Part shown: piece by piece, positions 18,485 to 28,307 of the stretch
Position numbering within the stretch: the stretch's first letter is position 1
Layout: every line of letters starts with the position of its first letter
Source: an uncultured Roseibium sp.
GTDB taxonomy: Bacteria; Pseudomonadota; Alphaproteobacteria; Rhizobiales; Stappiaceae
Length of the DNA stretch: 64,000 nucleotides
Assembly (NCBI RefSeq): GCF_947499295.1
Contig: NZ_CANMNP010000003.1
Coordinates: forward strand, 310,001 to 374,000
Direction: 5' to 3'
The notes under the pieces: model-generated
Told to the model about the DNA's origin: nothing
Seen by the model: the letters and a program-made list of their open reading frames with translations, nothing else
The model's database searches: none
Position numbers and translations under genes: made by a program

Positions 18485-19235
18485 AACCCCCAGGGCGATG
18501 ACTGTCACGTTGTGTCATGTCGCGTACTGTCCCACGAAAACCCTGCCAGTCGAAGGGCTGATCCGGTCCACTGAGAGTTTCCTGAATTTCTGTTTTGAGC
18601 GCGGCGTCCTGGTAGCAGGCGCGCTCAATTGGCTGGACTTGAAACAACGGCTTGAAATGCGGAATGTAGATTTCCTGACCTGTCGTTAGGAGCTTGATGT
18701 TGATGAAAAGCGGACAGGGCTGAAAGAGGTCGGTCTCGACAAGGCCTTCATAGCAGACAAAAGCGCTGCGCGTATCATAGTTGACCGGAGGTCTAATGAG
18801 CGTGCTCCAGCCCGGGCGAGAACTGACAAAATAGCCCGACCAAATCTGAATCGATCCAGGAACGAAAAGTTCAGATAGATAAGGCGGATCAAGATCACGC
18901 AGATCTTCAGGAGCAGCCTCCTCCCAATGTTGTCTGAAATCTTCGTCCTCGAAGTTGGTTGATTTGACCGGATACCATTGATCGTCTTCGTAAAAGAAGC
19001 TCTCTTTTCCATCGAAAAGAAGGTGGATGTCTTTTGGAGGATAAACATACCAGCCAAAGGACGAAGCTTCGCGCATGGCTTGGCAATATTGAAAGGCCGC
19101 GGCAGGCATGGTGCCAGCTGCACTCTTTTCCGCTCGCCGGATATCCGGCGCTGACGGAAATGCCTTTGTGAAGCGGAGCACTGCCTCGCTTTCTGTTTCA
19201 GGGACAGATCCTCCGACAGTGGTGGAAACATTCAT
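18438..19235 (-). CDS. DUF6065-like protein of unknown function
   Basis: 265 residues, no signal peptide or membrane helix. The central part (about 60-205) has the features I associate with DUF6065: SFGWYVYPP, a GSIQIWSGYFVSSRPGW strand pair, a (V)RPPVN loop, YEGLVETDLF, and FINIKL...QEIYIPHFKPLFQVQPI. The pattern suggests a double-stranded beta-helix-like core, but no metal-binding set can be assigned with confidence. The C-terminus is basic (RRRKKAG). It starts 32 bp after the repeat-peptide gene and overlaps the MFS gene, so all three are probably one transcript. It may modify or chaperone the peptide; that is inference from order alone. Confidence 0.7.
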   Translation of the reverse strand: MNVSTTVGGSVPETESEAVLRFTKAFPSAPDIRRAEKSAAGTMPAAAFQYCQAMREASSFGWYVYPPKDIHLLFDGKESFFYEDDQWYPVKSTNFEDEDFRQHWEEAAPEDLRDLDPPYLSELFVPGSIQIWSGYFVSSRPGWSTLIRPPVNYDTRSAFVCYEGLVETDLFQPCPLFINIKLLTTGQEIYIPHFKPLFQVQPIERACYQDAALKTEIQETLSGPDQPFDWQGFRGTVRDMTQRDSHRPGGYGAATRRRKKAGTEE

Positions 19236-19267
19236 GGTTTTGTCCGTCTGCCGGAGGATCAGTTCAA

Positions 19268-19513
19268 TTAGATGCGCACAGGAGCGACACCGCCACCCAT
19301 TGAGCTTCGGGAACTCATTTTGACTTTAACGGGTGCCAAGCCCCCTCCGATCGATGCCTTTGCAGCTGGCTTCACTACAGGAGCGATACCGCCTCCCATG
19401 CTGCTGCGCGAAAGCGGTTTGAGAGTAACCGGCGCGACCCCACCACCCATAGAAGCGGGGGCTGCAGTTTTGACCTTTGTAAGTGGCTTCGTAGTTCTAA
19501 TTGTCTTGATCAT
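19268..19513 (-). CDS. Short basic peptide with four SMGGGVAPV repeats (candidate RiPP precursor)
   Basis: 81 residues. After a 20-residue Lys/Thr-rich start (MIKTIRTTKPLTKVKT...) come four copies of S-(M/I)-G-G-G-(V/I/L)-A-P-V, beginning at residues 21, 38, 54 and 71 (spacing 17, 16, 17), with linkers rich in Lys/Arg, Pro and Ser. The protein ends two residues after the last copy. There is no signal peptide and no Cys. A good ribosome site (AAGGGGAA) and a strong upstream promoter are present. A leader followed by regular repeats, next to an unknown protein and a transporter, is the layout of multi-core ribosomal peptide precursors. A structural repeat protein is the main alternative. Confidence 0.75.
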   Translation of the reverse strand: MIKTIRTTKPLTKVKTAAPASMGGGVAPVTLKPLSRSSMGGGIAPVVKPAAKASIGGGLAPVKVKMSSRSSMGGGVAPVRI

Positions 19514-19566
19514 CGGAGAATTCCCCTTCTGGTAGCGTCAATTAAAATTTACACTTAACAAAATTA

Positions 19567-19595
19567 ACTATGTTTCCACTAAAGAGTGCTGTCAA
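19567..19595 (-). promoter_or_regulatory. Sigma-70-like promoter of the repeat-peptide operon
   Basis: On the minus strand, a consensus TTGACA (19590-19595), 17-bp spacer, and CATAGT (19567-19572). It lies 54 bp before the repeat-peptide ATG in an AT-rich stretch. Confidence 0.6.
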
Positions 19596-19783
19596 TGGTT
19601 GAATTGTTTTTCGAGAATACACGGCTGAATTGTGGGCGGCAATTCATAGAGAACGCCTGATCCGTCAAATGCGTTTGGGGTTTGGAGCCGGTTTGAGCCG
19701 CTGACCAAAGTACCGTTGGCCGACCTGTCCGGAGCCTGATTTCCTGACTGAAACTTCGGAATAAGAAAGGCTTCTGTTCCGGT

Positions 19784-20080
19784 TTAGCGGACGGTTTTTT
19801 CGCCGTGAAATCCGCCCATTGGCTGGTTGCGTACCAGAATAACCAGGCCTTGCTTGCTTGGCTCCGCGTCGTTCAGGGCAACGCCGCCGTAATTTGCGCA
19901 GAGTTCTTCGGCACTTTTGTTCTGGGCGGGGGTGAACATGGTGATTGCCTGGCAATCAACACGCCGCAGCTCGCTGTCGGTGATCGATCCGCCCGACAAG
20001 CTAAATCCAAGGCCGGCCAAAGCCAGTGCGAAAGTGGTGGTGGTTGCAAAAGCAAACTTGTTCATGATCCCCGGTCCCAT
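19784..20080 (-). CDS. Small secreted protein of unknown function
   Basis: 98 residues. An N-terminal hydrophobic stretch (MNKFAFATTTTFALALAGLG) looks like a signal peptide. The mature part has two Cys (VDCQAITMF and ELCANYGG), which could form a disulfide in the periplasm. The ATG at 20080 has GGAGG ahead of it; an internal ATG at 20065 gives the same signal peptide. It lies 270 bp upstream of the repeat-peptide gene in the same direction, but a separate promoter stands between them. I do not recognise the family. Confidence 0.6.
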   Translation of the reverse strand: MGPGIMNKFAFATTTTFALALAGLGFSLSGGSITDSELRRVDCQAITMFTPAQNKSAEELCANYGGVALNDAEPSKQGLVILVRNQPMGGFHGEKTVR

Positions 20081-20331
20081 TTCCTGGCCCTCCGTTTCGG
20101 CAGGCCCTGCGATATGGTCGGAAAATGGCGGAACACACCTGTACTCTCACTGAAATCCCCATTCACCTGACGTTCAGCTTAGGCGATTCGCCAACAATTG
20201 CCGAACAATCGACCAGATTTGGCCAAATTCGATTCGGGTTTGCGTTGGATAACACGTGGTTTTTTGAGGTTTATCGCCTCACGCGAAGTGGCGCCGACTT
20301 CATTCAGTGATCCCGGATAATCTTCATTTCC

Positions 20332-20754
20332 CTAGAGGGGACACTGGATTTTCTTCAAGAGTGCGCGTAGCTGCTCCTGCTCGCTCTGGGATAGCGGCGC
20401 CAGAATGTCTGCAAGCGTGTCTGCGACTGCCTGCTGCAGTTCGCCAACCGCTTCCTGACCCAGCGAGGTCAAAGAAAGGACGCTTGCGCGGGCGTCTCTC
20501 TGGTCCGGAACTCGGTCGATCAGCCCCTTACTTTCCAGAACCTTGACCGCGCGGGTCATTTGCGACTTGTCCCGGTTCATTCGGGCGACCAATTCATGCA
20601 GTCGCACAGGTTCCATCTCGGCCAGGGTGAGAAGCAAAACGCCTCCTGCAGGACCCAGCTGATGACGATCAAAGTCAGCCGAACGTGCATTCAGTGACAA
20701 GTGAATGCGGCGCATGAACCGGTCCGTGAGATTTGCAATTTCAATATCAGGCAT
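20332..20754 (-). CDS. MarR-family transcriptional regulator
   Basis: 140 residues. Winged helix from about 30 to 110: LHELVARMNRDKSQMTRAVKVLESKGLIDRVPDQRDARASVLSLT is the recognition helix and wing (quoted in part: MNRDKSQMTRAVKVLE; DQRDARASVLSLT). The GTG at 20778 lies inside the promoter/operator, so ATG 20754 is chosen. It diverges from a small membrane protein gene, and two matching palindromes fill the gap, which points to autoregulation and control of that neighbour. Confidence 0.88.
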   Translation of the reverse strand: MPDIEIANLTDRFMRRIHLSLNARSADFDRHQLGPAGGVLLLTLAEMEPVRLHELVARMNRDKSQMTRAVKVLESKGLIDRVPDQRDARASVLSLTSLGQEAVGELQQAVADTLADILAPLSQSEQEQLRALLKKIQCPL

Positions 20755-20763
20755 GAGTAATTT

Positions 20764-20802
20764 GTTGACTAAGTCCACTAATTATAGTTGATAATGTCAA
20801 CT
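20764..20802. promoter_or_regulatory. Tandem MarR operators over the regulator promoter
   Basis: GTTGACTAAGTCCACT (20764-20779) and GTTGATAATGTCAACT (20787-20802) share GTTGA..A.GTC.ACT and are each near-palindromic. They are 23 bp apart, about two helical turns. A perfect TATAAT (-10, minus strand) sits at 20781-20786 between them. Confidence 0.65.
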
Positions 20803-20873
20803 TAATTGAAGATCTGCCCACCGACGCCAAGATGGCACATTTGGCTCGGACGGTTGTTGCAAGGCGTTGGATC

Positions 20874-21323
20874 ATGTCTGAGACACAACGAATGGTACTG
20901 AAATTGGCTGCGGTCCTTTGGATTGTCTGGGGTCTTGTACACGCATTTGCAGGTGTTGTCGTGCTCACCTCGGATGCATCTCAAGGATTTGCCGCTATTG
21001 CCGATGCGGTTCAAACGGGCCTGTTGCGTTCGAATTATCACCCGGCGGTCGAAGGAATACTCAACCAGCATGGTTGGAACCTGCTTTGGTTTGGGTTGGT
21101 CACAATTCTCGGGGCATGGTTCATATGGCGGGGAAATCTGACGGCTATCTGGGTCACGGCGCTTGTCGGCGGTATGGCCGACATCGGATACTTGCTGTTC
21201 GTGGATATACCCGGCTTTGTTCGGTTTTTTCCCGGGACGCTCATGACGATTGTTTCAGGGTCGGCGGTTCTCTTGAGCTTTTGGGTTTGGATACCGCTAC
21301 GGCGAACGGTCAAAAGTGTTTGA
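20874..21323 (+). CDS. Small four-helix membrane protein under MarR control
   Basis: 149 residues with four predicted membrane helices (about 8-30, 62-84, 88-108, 115-138). I do not recognise a named family. The start at ATG 20874 (MSETQRMVLKL, AAGG ahead) is preferred to ATG 20832, which has no ribosome site and adds a basic, non-hydrophobic N-terminus. It is divergent from the MarR gene and likely its target. Confidence 0.7.
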   Translation: MSETQRMVLKLAAVLWIVWGLVHAFAGVVVLTSDASQGFAAIADAVQTGLLRSNYHPAVEGILNQHGWNLLWFGLVTILGAWFIWRGNLTAIWVTALVGGMADIGYLLFVDIPGFVRFFPGTLMTIVSGSAVLLSFWVWIPLRRTVKSV

Positions 21324-21343
21324 GCGGGTGAGCGCCGAAAATG

Positions 21344-21369
21344 AAAAAGGGACGGTAAATCCGTCCCTT
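21344..21369 (-). terminator. Terminator of the bolA-grxD unit
   Basis: AAGGGACGG/CCGTCCCTT stem (9 bp) with a 5-nt loop; on the minus strand it is followed by TTTTT. It is 30 bp past the grxD stop and may also stop the plus-strand gene. Confidence 0.85.
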
Positions 21370-21398
21370 AAAGTCACATTATCAGAAACTGATTCAGC

Positions 21399-21734
21399 TT
21401 ATGCCGTCTGCTGAGTGGTCTCAATGCCCTTGTCGGTGAAGAGGCTTTGCAGTTCCTGATTCTGGAACATTTCTCGAATGATGTCGCATCCGCCGACAAA
21501 CTCACCTTTTACGTAAAGCTGCGGAATGGTCGGCCAATTTGTAAAGTCCTTGACGCCCTGACGCAGCTCATCGTCCTCAAGAACATTGATGCCCTTATAG
21601 GGAGCGCCGACATAGTCGAGAATCTGAACGACCTGGCCGGAAAAACCACATTGCGGAAAATTCGGCGTGCCCTTCATGAAGACAACCACATCATTGGTGT
21701 CGACTTCGTTCTTGATCCAGTCCTGGATGCTCAT
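21399..21734 (-). CDS. grxD: Monothiol glutaredoxin, Grx4 type
   Basis: 111 residues. The CGFS active site (Cys29), preceded by FMKGTPNFPQ and followed later by WPTIPQLYVKGEFVGGCDI (cis-Pro and GSH-binding motifs), defines the class II monothiol glutaredoxins that carry [2Fe-2S] clusters, often with a BolA partner. It lies 5 nt after a small membrane protein gene and 239 nt after the BolA-like gene, supporting a functional BolA-Grx pair. Confidence 0.96.
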   Translation of the reverse strand: MSIQDWIKNEVDTNDVVVFMKGTPNFPQCGFSGQVVQILDYVGAPYKGINVLEDDELRQGVKDFTNWPTIPQLYVKGEFVGGCDIIREMFQNQELQSLFTDKGIETTQQTA

Positions 21735-21739
21735 GTTCG

Positions 21740-21871
21740 TCAGTCCTTTTGTTTCGTCGGCGCAAGCAGTTGGCGGCCGGTGCGATAAATCAATCCAGTC
21801 ACGGCTCTCCAGACACGAACTTCCATGATAAGCATCGCCAGGAGAGCGGTTGCGAGAAGAAGCCAGATCAT
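21740..21871 (-). CDS. 43-residue single-pass membrane protein between bolA and grxD
   Basis: The sequence MIWLLLATALLAMLIMEVRV forms one membrane helix, followed by a basic tail (RTGRQLLAPTKQKD). GGAGA lies 6 nt before the ATG and the stop is 5 nt before grxD, which suggests a translated and coupled gene. A longer frame to 21931 exists but lacks support. Function unknown. Confidence 0.55.
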   Translation of the reverse strand: MIWLLLATALLAMLIMEVRVWRAVTGLIYRTGRQLLAPTKQKD

Positions 21872-21973
21872 TCTTTCTCCGTCCACTTTGCCGTCTATCT
21901 GTCGTCGACAGACGGAAAATTCAAGGGGCAATCCGATTATACGGCACTCGTTTCGATCAGTTTGCCATCACAC

Positions 21974-22207
21974 TTAGTCCGGGGCCTTTGTCTGCAAGGC
22001 GAGCGCATGCAACGCACCGCCCATGTTGCCTTTCAGAGCCTCATACACCAGCTGATGCTGTTGAACCCGGCTTTTGCCTCTAAATGCTTCAGAGACAACA
22101 TTAGCGGCATAGTGATCGCCGTCGCCAGCCAAATCCCGGATCTCAACCTGAGCATCGGGCAATGCCTCTTTGATCAGCGTTTCGATCTCATTTGCGTTCA
22201 TCGGCAT
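21974..22207 (-). CDS. BolA-family protein
   Basis: 77 residues: (MPM)NANEIETLIKEALPDAQVEIRDLAGDGDHYAANVVSEAFRGKSRVQQHQLVYEALKG is BolA/IbaG-like (short quotes: GDHYAANVVSEAFRGKS; HQLVYEALKG). The conserved invariant His in RVQQHQLVY is the cluster ligand. It works with monothiol glutaredoxin in Fe-S cluster handling. Start at 22207 or 22201 (both ATG). It shares a 13-nt ribosome-site sequence with grxD (ACAAAAGGACTGA). Confidence 0.9.
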   Translation of the reverse strand: MPMNANEIETLIKEALPDAQVEIRDLAGDGDHYAANVVSEAFRGKSRVQQHQLVYEALKGNMGGALHALALQTKAPD

Positions 22208-22251
22208 CGTGCATCAGTCCTTTTGTATTGGTTCCTGAAACTCAGGCAGTT

Positions 22252-24450
<2,199 letters not shown>

Positions 24451-24630
24451 GACGTTCCAGTATTTTGGGACCGCAGAATCTGGGCCGCAAGGACGCGGGC
24501 AGGCATTGATGCCGCCGTTTAGCAGATTGTCCAGGAAATGGGGAGAGTGCGCGCAAAACTTTGTGGAAGATAGCTTGATTGATCCCCGGCAAGGCAACGC
24601 TCGGCACAATGAATGCCAGCTCACTGGCCC

Positions 24631-25077
24631 TCAGGTCATGCCGAGTCCGCTCTCGATAGCGCTGGTGAGGTTTGAGCCGTAGAATCTGAGTTTCCGAACG
24701 CCACCGGTTTCCGGATCCTTGACCTCAAGCCGGATGGCCTTGGTAATCAACAGATCGCTGCGCCTTGCGCGGACAATGGCGTGCCAGGGGATCAGGATCG
24801 GCGAGTGGCCGATCCTGAAGATGATGACCGGCCGAAGATATAGGCCTGCATTTGACAACGTGATGTCCAGGCACTTTCGGTAACTTGCAAACAGTCCGAA
24901 ACTCGCGCTGACCCAGCGCCAGCTTTGCCCGGGCGGAGGCTGATTGCCCGGATAAAGCCGTGACAGGCGCGACCAACCACCGAGACGGCCAATCAGAAAA
25001 ACAATGACTGACCAAAGCAGCCCGAAACAAATGAAAAAACCTGGCACGATCAAGATGAGATGAGCACTGTCGGTCAC
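24631..25077 (-). CDS. Membrane protein of unknown function
   Basis: 148 residues. A hydrophobic N-terminus (about 6-32: LILIVPGFFICFGLLWSVIV) is one or two membrane helices; the rest is soluble, with a strand-rich region (ILIPWHAIVRARRSDLL...RLEVKDPETG) resembling membrane-anchored PH-like domains. It starts 7 nt after the next gene upstream, so the two are an operon. No assigned role. Confidence 0.65.
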   Translation of the reverse strand: MTDSAHLILIVPGFFICFGLLWSVIVFLIGRLGGWSRLSRLYPGNQPPPGQSWRWVSASFGLFASYRKCLDITLSNAGLYLRPVIIFRIGHSPILIPWHAIVRARRSDLLITKAIRLEVKDPETGGVRKLRFYGSNLTSAIESGLGMT

Positions 25078-25084
25078 GCTTTTT

Positions 25085-25603
25085 CTATCCGTCTTGAGCT
25101 GAATTCGTGTCCAGGTTCAGGTGATACCCAGGACCAATTGTGAGCGGTTTCGACGGCATGGACTTGGGGGCCACGCTGCTTTTCAACGACGTTTGGTGCC
25201 GTTCGATTTTTGCACCTGTCCTTCCGTCGATCACGGAAAGCACGGCGAGATACTCGCGGTCGGCGGCCACGCCTTTGAGGGAGGGTGTTTCGAATTTGTA
25301 ATTCCTCTTGGCGTGAGTAACAGTCTGCTCCATTTCGATCTTCCCACCAGCAGGGTTCTCGAATTCAGCAAGGAGGCGCGTGCCCGGCGGGAGCGGCTTG
25401 ACAAGTCCGACGGTGATTCCGCTGCGAATGTCTGCGATCCGGTAATTGTAAATGAATCCGCCACCAGTGATTTCGGTAAAATTCGCTTCGGCCAGAATGG
25501 TCTGGTTGTGACGATAGACGGCGAAAAAAGCACCGGTGCAGTAAACTGCAGCAGCCAGAACTGCAAAAACCACCCACCGGCGAGATGATGCTGACCGTGT
25601 CAA
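25085..25603 (-). CDS. GDYXXLXY-domain-like membrane-anchored protein
   Basis: 172 residues. One N-terminal membrane helix (about 10-30), then a periplasmic beta-rich domain with SGITVGLVKPLPPGTRLLAEFENPAGG. I do not recognise it with certainty. It lies 7 nt upstream of the membrane protein gene at 24631-25077, in the same operon. Confidence 0.6.
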   Translation of the reverse strand: MTRSASSRRWVVFAVLAAAVYCTGAFFAVYRHNQTILAEANFTEITGGGFIYNYRIADIRSGITVGLVKPLPPGTRLLAEFENPAGGKIEMEQTVTHAKRNYKFETPSLKGVAADREYLAVLSVIDGRTGAKIERHQTSLKSSVAPKSMPSKPLTIGPGYHLNLDTNSAQDG

Positions 25604-25680
25604 TGCAGTTCCTTTTTGTCGAGCCTCTGAGTGGATCGTGCTGTTGCGGTTTGGACCGCCGTCACCAATCCGGCATGAAC

Positions 25681-27189
25681 CTACTCGAAACTATCGTAGC
25701 ATGCTCCATTGTCTTCGAGGAGGTTCTGTAACGACAAGAGCCCTGCCTCCGTTTCCTTACGCGTCAGGGGATTGGTGAAACCGACCCGTGCACGGTGATA
25801 AACCTGACCTGAACGACCGGACTTGAATTCGTCTTCGTCGTCAATCAGCACACCAGCTGAAGCAGCCGCAGTCTTGAAGGTCCCGGACAGCCAGGGTTCG
25901 GGAAGCTTGAGCCAGAAAAACGGCGCGTCAGCAGCGCCTTGAAGGCCATATGATCCAAGATACTGATGCACCAGAGCAAAGCGGGCGGCGATCTCGGTCT
26001 GGACTTTCTTGCGAAAGTCGTCTGCGGCTCCGGACAAGACCAGACGGGATGACAGTTCTGCAAGCAGAAAGGAGATGCCGCCGGTCAGCATCTTGTGGGC
26101 TGTGTAGATCCGCTGGGCATGAGAGAGTGGACTGGAGACCCAACCGCCCCTGACGCCTGCTGTGACCGATTTTGACAAGGACCCGACATGAAACGTGCGC
26201 TCCGGAGCAAGAGCGGCGATGGGGCTTTGCGAGGCTTCCCTTAGAGAGCCGTAAACCTCGTCTTCGATGATCCAGAGATTGTACTGGCGGGCAATGGCAA
26301 CGATTTCCTGCCGCCGGTCGTCACCCATCAGTGCTGTGGTTGGATTGTGCATCGTCGGCATGAGGAAGATGACTTTGGGATGCTTTTGAGCGCACACGCG
26401 TGCAAGGTCATCGGGGATTGGGCCCTCGTCATCGCGTGCCACCTGAACTGGCCGCCTGCCGGAGAGGGCGGAACCACGCGCGATGGAGCTGTAGGTCAGG
26501 TCCTCAAACACCACCTGGTCGCCAGGAGCGGTGGTTGCCGCGATGATAGCCATGATTGCAGCCTGTGCACCTGTTGTCGGTACAATGCTGCCTTCCGGAG
26601 GCTTCCAGCCACCGCGCGCAAGCCAAAGGCAGCCTGCCTGACGCCAGCTGTCCGGCACCGAGCGCGTATAGCTGGCAATTTCGTAAGGTTTGTCCTTCGC
26701 GATGCCGGTGGTCAGCCGCTGAATGGTGTCCGCCTGGCCGACTTCCGGCGCTGACGTGCTGTCAAAGCGGATCGTTTCAGGTGCGGGCACCGTTATGCGC
26801 GTTCCAGCGAAAGCGGTGTCGACAGGGGCAGCCATGGCAGACTGCACCCAGGATACGCCTTGCGACGCCGGTGCGGCAGAACTTGCACCCAAGGTGCCAA
26901 CAGCCAGGTCAGGTTTGGTGCTTTCCACGAGAATCTCTGAAGGTCCGCTGCCGAGCACAAAAGTGCCTCGACCAACTTCTCCACTGACCAGGCCTCGTTG
27001 CCGGATCGTCGCGTATGCCCGTCCGATTGTTCCAACAGTCACGCCCAGATCGTAGGCCAGGTCTCTTTGTGGCGGCAGTTTGGCACCGGCGCTCAGCACA
27101 CCCGTCGCAATGTCGTCTGCAATCTTGTCGGCGAGGCGGATGTAGAGAGGGCCTTGGCCATCTGGGATTTGAGGATGCCAATTTGTCAT
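25681..27189 (-). CDS. MocR-type regulator (GntR HTH fused to class I aminotransferase)
   Basis: 502 residues. GntR winged helix (about 10-78: LADKIADDIATGVLSAGAKL, LGVTVGTIGRAYATI) followed by a fold-type I PLP domain with the lysine in HVGSLSKSVTAGVRGGW. MocR proteins sense PLP or amino compounds and regulate neighbouring genes. A 16-bp palindrome lies in the divergent gap before a DUF1127 gene, a pairing common in alphaproteobacteria. The target is probably the DUF1127 gene and itself. Confidence 0.93.
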   Translation of the reverse strand: MTNWHPQIPDGQGPLYIRLADKIADDIATGVLSAGAKLPPQRDLAYDLGVTVGTIGRAYATIRQRGLVSGEVGRGTFVLGSGPSEILVESTKPDLAVGTLGASSAAPASQGVSWVQSAMAAPVDTAFAGTRITVPAPETIRFDSTSAPEVGQADTIQRLTTGIAKDKPYEIASYTRSVPDSWRQAGCLWLARGGWKPPEGSIVPTTGAQAAIMAIIAATTAPGDQVVFEDLTYSSIARGSALSGRRPVQVARDDEGPIPDDLARVCAQKHPKVIFLMPTMHNPTTALMGDDRRQEIVAIARQYNLWIIEDEVYGSLREASQSPIAALAPERTFHVGSLSKSVTAGVRGGWVSSPLSHAQRIYTAHKMLTGGISFLLAELSSRLVLSGAADDFRKKVQTEIAARFALVHQYLGSYGLQGAADAPFFWLKLPEPWLSGTFKTAAASAGVLIDDEDEFKSGRSGQVYHRARVGFTNPLTRKETEAGLLSLQNLLEDNGACYDSFE

Positions 27190-27235
27190 GGTGACAATTT
27201 TGTATATTGCATCTCAAAAGGAGTCAATTCATATG

Positions 27236-27251
27236 ATTGTAGCGCTACAAT
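27236..27251. promoter_or_regulatory. Perfect 16-bp palindrome, candidate MocR operator
   Basis: ATTGTAGCGCTACAAT lies between the divergent MocR and DUF1127 starts, 40 bp upstream of the latter. A GntR-type dimer site is the simplest reading. Confidence 0.6.
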
Positions 27252-27291
27252 GTGAGAATTAAGTGGAATTGTTACCCTTGTGAGGTGTCAA

Positions 27292-27522
27292 ATGAGTTCA
27301 ATTGAGACAATTTACGGGCGGCCAATCGTTTGGCAGTCGTTCGGCAGGGGAATTGCAAGGGCCGTAAAAACCAGATTGTCACGTTGGTTAGAAAGCTACC
27401 GGACGCGTCAGCAACTTCAGGATCTTCCAGATTCGGCGTTGGAGGATCTGGGCCTTAGCCGGGAAGCGGTGCGCGTGGAGGCTGGTCGGCCATTTTGGGA
27501 CAGCGAGCGTATTCCACGTTAG
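27292..27522 (+). CDS. DUF1127 (YjiS-like) small protein
   Basis: 76 residues. The C-terminal arginine-rich helix (TRQQLQDLPDSALEDLGLSR) is the DUF1127 signature; family members act as RNA-binding or regulatory small proteins in phosphate and carbon metabolism in some alphaproteobacteria. The ATG at 27292 has GAGGTG ahead. It is divergent from the MocR gene and is followed by a strong bidirectional terminator. Confidence 0.9.
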   Translation: MSSIETIYGRPIVWQSFGRGIARAVKTRLSRWLESYRTRQQLQDLPDSALEDLGLSREAVRVEAGRPFWDSERIPR

Positions 27523-27599
27523 TTGCAGGTCCTGAGATCGGGAACCCAGGGCCGCTGCCCCCGGCGGTTAGGATACGGTCCCGAACCATGGTCATCTGC

Positions 27600-27647
27600 A
27601 AAAATGCCGGACACGGCGCAGCCCGCGTGTCCGGCATTTTTTTGTCA
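27600..27647. terminator. Bidirectional rho-independent terminator
   Basis: AATGCCGGACACG/CGTGTCCGGCATT stem (13 bp) with A-run on one side and TTTTTTT on the other, between the convergent DUF1127 and peroxiredoxin genes. Confidence 0.92.
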
Positions 27648-27660
27648 TATGGCCTTAGGG

Positions 27661-28197
27661 TCAGACCGCGCCTGTATACTCACCGCGTGCCGGGTAGTCG
27701 TTCTTTTGAACGAAGTCGAGTGCGCCGACCATTTCCTGGAAATGCGGTCTGACGAACGGCATCGTCTGAACGGAGGCGAAATAGAGAGTGTTGTCAGGCT
27801 TCACAAGGAAGACGCCCGGCTCGGAGAAGAGTGCGGGTTCTTCGATGCCAATGGAGGTCTTGCCCCGGCTTGTGGAGATATAAAGTCCCCATTCATTGGC
27901 AACCGACAGCGACAGGCCGTAACCGAACCGCAGGTCGGGTGTGCCGACCTTGTCTGCCATTTGCTGCGCGCGCTCTTCATTGTCGGAAGATATGGCGATG
28001 GTTTTGACGCCCTTTTGCGCGAATTCGGGTGTAAGACGGCCGAGTTCTTTCAAATAAGTGGCGCAGATCGGGCAATGCAGGCCACGATAAAACACGACCA
28101 GTGTCGCGAATTCTGAGCCGTCTGCCGCGAGGTCGAAGGGGCCGGAAGTCAACGTTTCTACTTTCAACTCCGGAACGGACTGGCGTGGAATGAGCAT
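27661..28197 (-). CDS. Peroxiredoxin-like (AhpC/TSA) protein
   Basis: 178 residues of the thioredoxin-fold AhpC/TSA superfamily. LVVFYRGLHCPICATYLKEL shows a CPIC site in place of the Prx TxxC motif; the helix and strand order otherwise match. Activity as thiol peroxidase is likely but no second resolving Cys is obvious. It is divergent from an AraC regulator (110 bp), which probably controls it. Confidence 0.85.
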   Translation of the reverse strand: MLIPRQSVPELKVETLTSGPFDLAADGSEFATLVVFYRGLHCPICATYLKELGRLTPEFAQKGVKTIAISSDNEERAQQMADKVGTPDLRFGYGLSLSVANEWGLYISTSRGKTSIGIEEPALFSEPGVFLVKPDNTLYFASVQTMPFVRPHFQEMVGALDFVQKNDYPARGEYTGAV

Positions 28198-28307
28198 TCT
28201 TACCTCTCTTGGGGTAGGGGCCAGACTTCACATCTGCCCTCGGATGCCGTAAACATAGCGAACGATTGAAAAGAAAACATTCCGAAAAGTTGATCAAGAG
28301 TACGGAA

